A stretch of DNA of 64,000 bases, taken from NCBI GenBank assembly GCA_012521105.1, contig JAAYNA010000107.1:62001-126000 (forward strand), in the 5' to 3' direction. The number at the start of each line of letters is the position of its first letter. Positions within the stretch are counted from its first letter, which is position 1. The DNA comes from Clostridiaceae bacterium (GTDB lineage Bacteria; Bacillota; Clostridia; DSM-8532). A program made the translations under genes and the position numbers. Under the pieces are notes generated by a model. The model searched no databases. It was not told the origin of the DNA and worked only from the letters and a program-made list of their open reading frames with translations. Below are positions 63,102 to 64,000 of the stretch, piece by piece.

Positions 63102-64000
63102 AAAGCATTACCCGAAAAAAGAAAACAACAGGTTTGAAAAAAAGAGAATCATTAACAGGATACCTGTTTGTTTCTCCGTGGATAATTGGAGCCTTAATGT
63201 TTTTAATTATCCCGTTAGGGCAGTCCTTCTATTATTCCCTGTGCAATGTGAAGGTTTCACCAAAGGGCAGAAGATACGACTTTGTAGATTTTAAAAACTA
63301 TACCGATTTATTCAGGCTGGATGTTGGTTTTATAGAGAATATGCTCAGGTATCTTCTGAATACTTTGATTTCTGTACCCGTTATTGTAGTGTTTGCCCTT
63401 ATTATTGCAATGCTGTTGAATAACAGAATGAAGGGTAAGGGCTTTTTCAGGACAATATACTTTTTACCAGTTATCGTAGTAAGCGGGCCTGTAATGATAC
63501 AGCTGGCAGATCAGGGTGCCACAAGTATTCCTGCTATGAATGTTTCGGGCATTACACGAGTACTTAGTACGTATTTACCGAGGTTTATGGTAGAACCAAT
63601 AGCAAATCTGTTTAATAATATGATCCTTATCTTATGGTATTCGGGTGTACAAATACTTATATTTTTGGCGGTACTGCAAAAGATTGATAATTCGCTGTAT
63701 GAAGCAGCCAAGATAGATGGTGGTTCTGCATGGGAATGCTTTTGGAAAATAACCCTGCCAATAATTAAACCGATGATTTTACTTACTACCATCTACACAG
63801 TAATCTATGTTTCTGGAAATGAACAGAACGTGATAATAAATTCAATATACAATGACATGTTTGCAGTAAACAGAGGATATGGGTTTGCATCGGCCAAAGC
63901 GTGGCTGTATTCGGTTGTTGTTGTGGCAATTGTAGCCTTTTTCACCGTTGTATTGAGAAACAGGGATACATACCAGGCTGAGATAAAAAGGTTTGAAAAG
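63098..64000 (+). CDS. Sugar ABC transporter permease, 3' end outside the window
   Basis: Frame open from ATG 63098 (ATGA overlap with the DUF5696-like gene) to the window end, at least 301 residues. Six helices and the EAA motif 'EAAKIDGGSAWECFWKITLP' near residue 205 mark a MalF-type permease. It has an N-terminal basic extension (KSITRKKKTTGLKKRES). This is a second permease of the same class as the gene at 56941, so the locus probably encodes a second transporter that continues to the right. Confidence 0.92.
   Translation, partial: MKSITRKKKTTGLKKRESLTGYLFVSPWIIGALMFLIIPLGQSFYYSLCNVKVSPKGRRYDFVDFKNYTDLFRLDVGFIENMLRYLLNTLISVPVIVVFALIIAMLLNNRMKGKGFFRTIYFLPVIVVSGPVMIQLADQGATSIPAMNVSGITRVLSTYLPRFMVEPIANLFNNMILILWYSGVQILIFLAVLQKIDNSLYEAAKIDGGSAWECFWKITLPIIKPMILLTTIYTVIYVSGNEQNVIINSIYNDMFAVNRGYGFASAKAWLYSVVVVAIVAFFTVVLRNRDTYQAEIKRFEK

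Overview
The window looks like the chromosome of an anaerobic, spore-forming, low-GC Firmicute, probably a plant-polysaccharide-degrading clostridium of the Acetivibrio/Ruminiclostridium type. The evidence is spo0A, T-box leaders, strong GGAGG ribosome binding sites, AT-rich spacers, an oxygen-sensitive hybrid-cluster protein, GH43 arabinan enzymes and a soluble biotin carboxyl-transfer set like the one known from Clostridium thermocellum. Genus-level placement is inference. No insertion sequence, prophage, rRNA operon or CRISPR array was seen.

Layout. 0-9 kb: divergent hcp and a Crp/Fnr regulator, an acyl-CoA synthetase, ychF, a secreted beta-propeller protein and a large membrane-anchored protein of unknown function. 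9-20 kb: T-box-controlled pheST, tmcAL, an asparaginase, T-box-controlled leuA whose leader carries a duplicated terminator half, a VanY-type carboxypeptidase and two tRNA genes. 20-30 kb: the translation cluster rimP-nusA-ylxR-ylxQ-infB-rbfA-nrnA-truB-ribF, preceded by a gene-poor stretch with decayed coding sequence and several hairpins. 30-41 kb: a class B PBP, PspC/LiaF-like membrane proteins, spo0A, mnmM, a three-gene soluble transcarboxylase with a Rex-like operator, pgi and a soluble histidine kinase. 41-50 kb: infC-rpmI-rplT behind an attenuator leader, then cdaA-cdaR, three phosphate-transport genes and glmM. 50-64 kb: a thioredoxin-like lipoprotein, two GH43 arabinan enzymes and a long carbohydrate-uptake locus. 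That locus holds a giant binding protein, two permeases, an NHL-TPR-Yip1 membrane protein, a DUF5696-like glycosidase-fold protein and the start of another permease. It runs off the end of the window.

How the parts fit. The first 50 kb is mostly housekeeping, with attenuators (two T-boxes, the infC leader) matching supply to demand. c-di-AMP synthesis (CdaA/CdaR) is usually next to glmM; here phosphate-uptake genes lie between them. The carboxyltransferase, biotin carrier and OadA-like proteins lack any membrane decarboxylase subunit. They therefore most likely move a carboxyl group between acyl-CoA and pyruvate/oxaloacetate, possibly under redox control.

The least understood part is the 53.9-64 kb locus, whose binding protein, sensor-like membrane protein and secreted DUF5696 protein look like one glycan-handling machine. 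Other points worth attention are the leuA leader, the structured RNA before cdaA, the hairpin cluster before rimP and the ATA start of infC.
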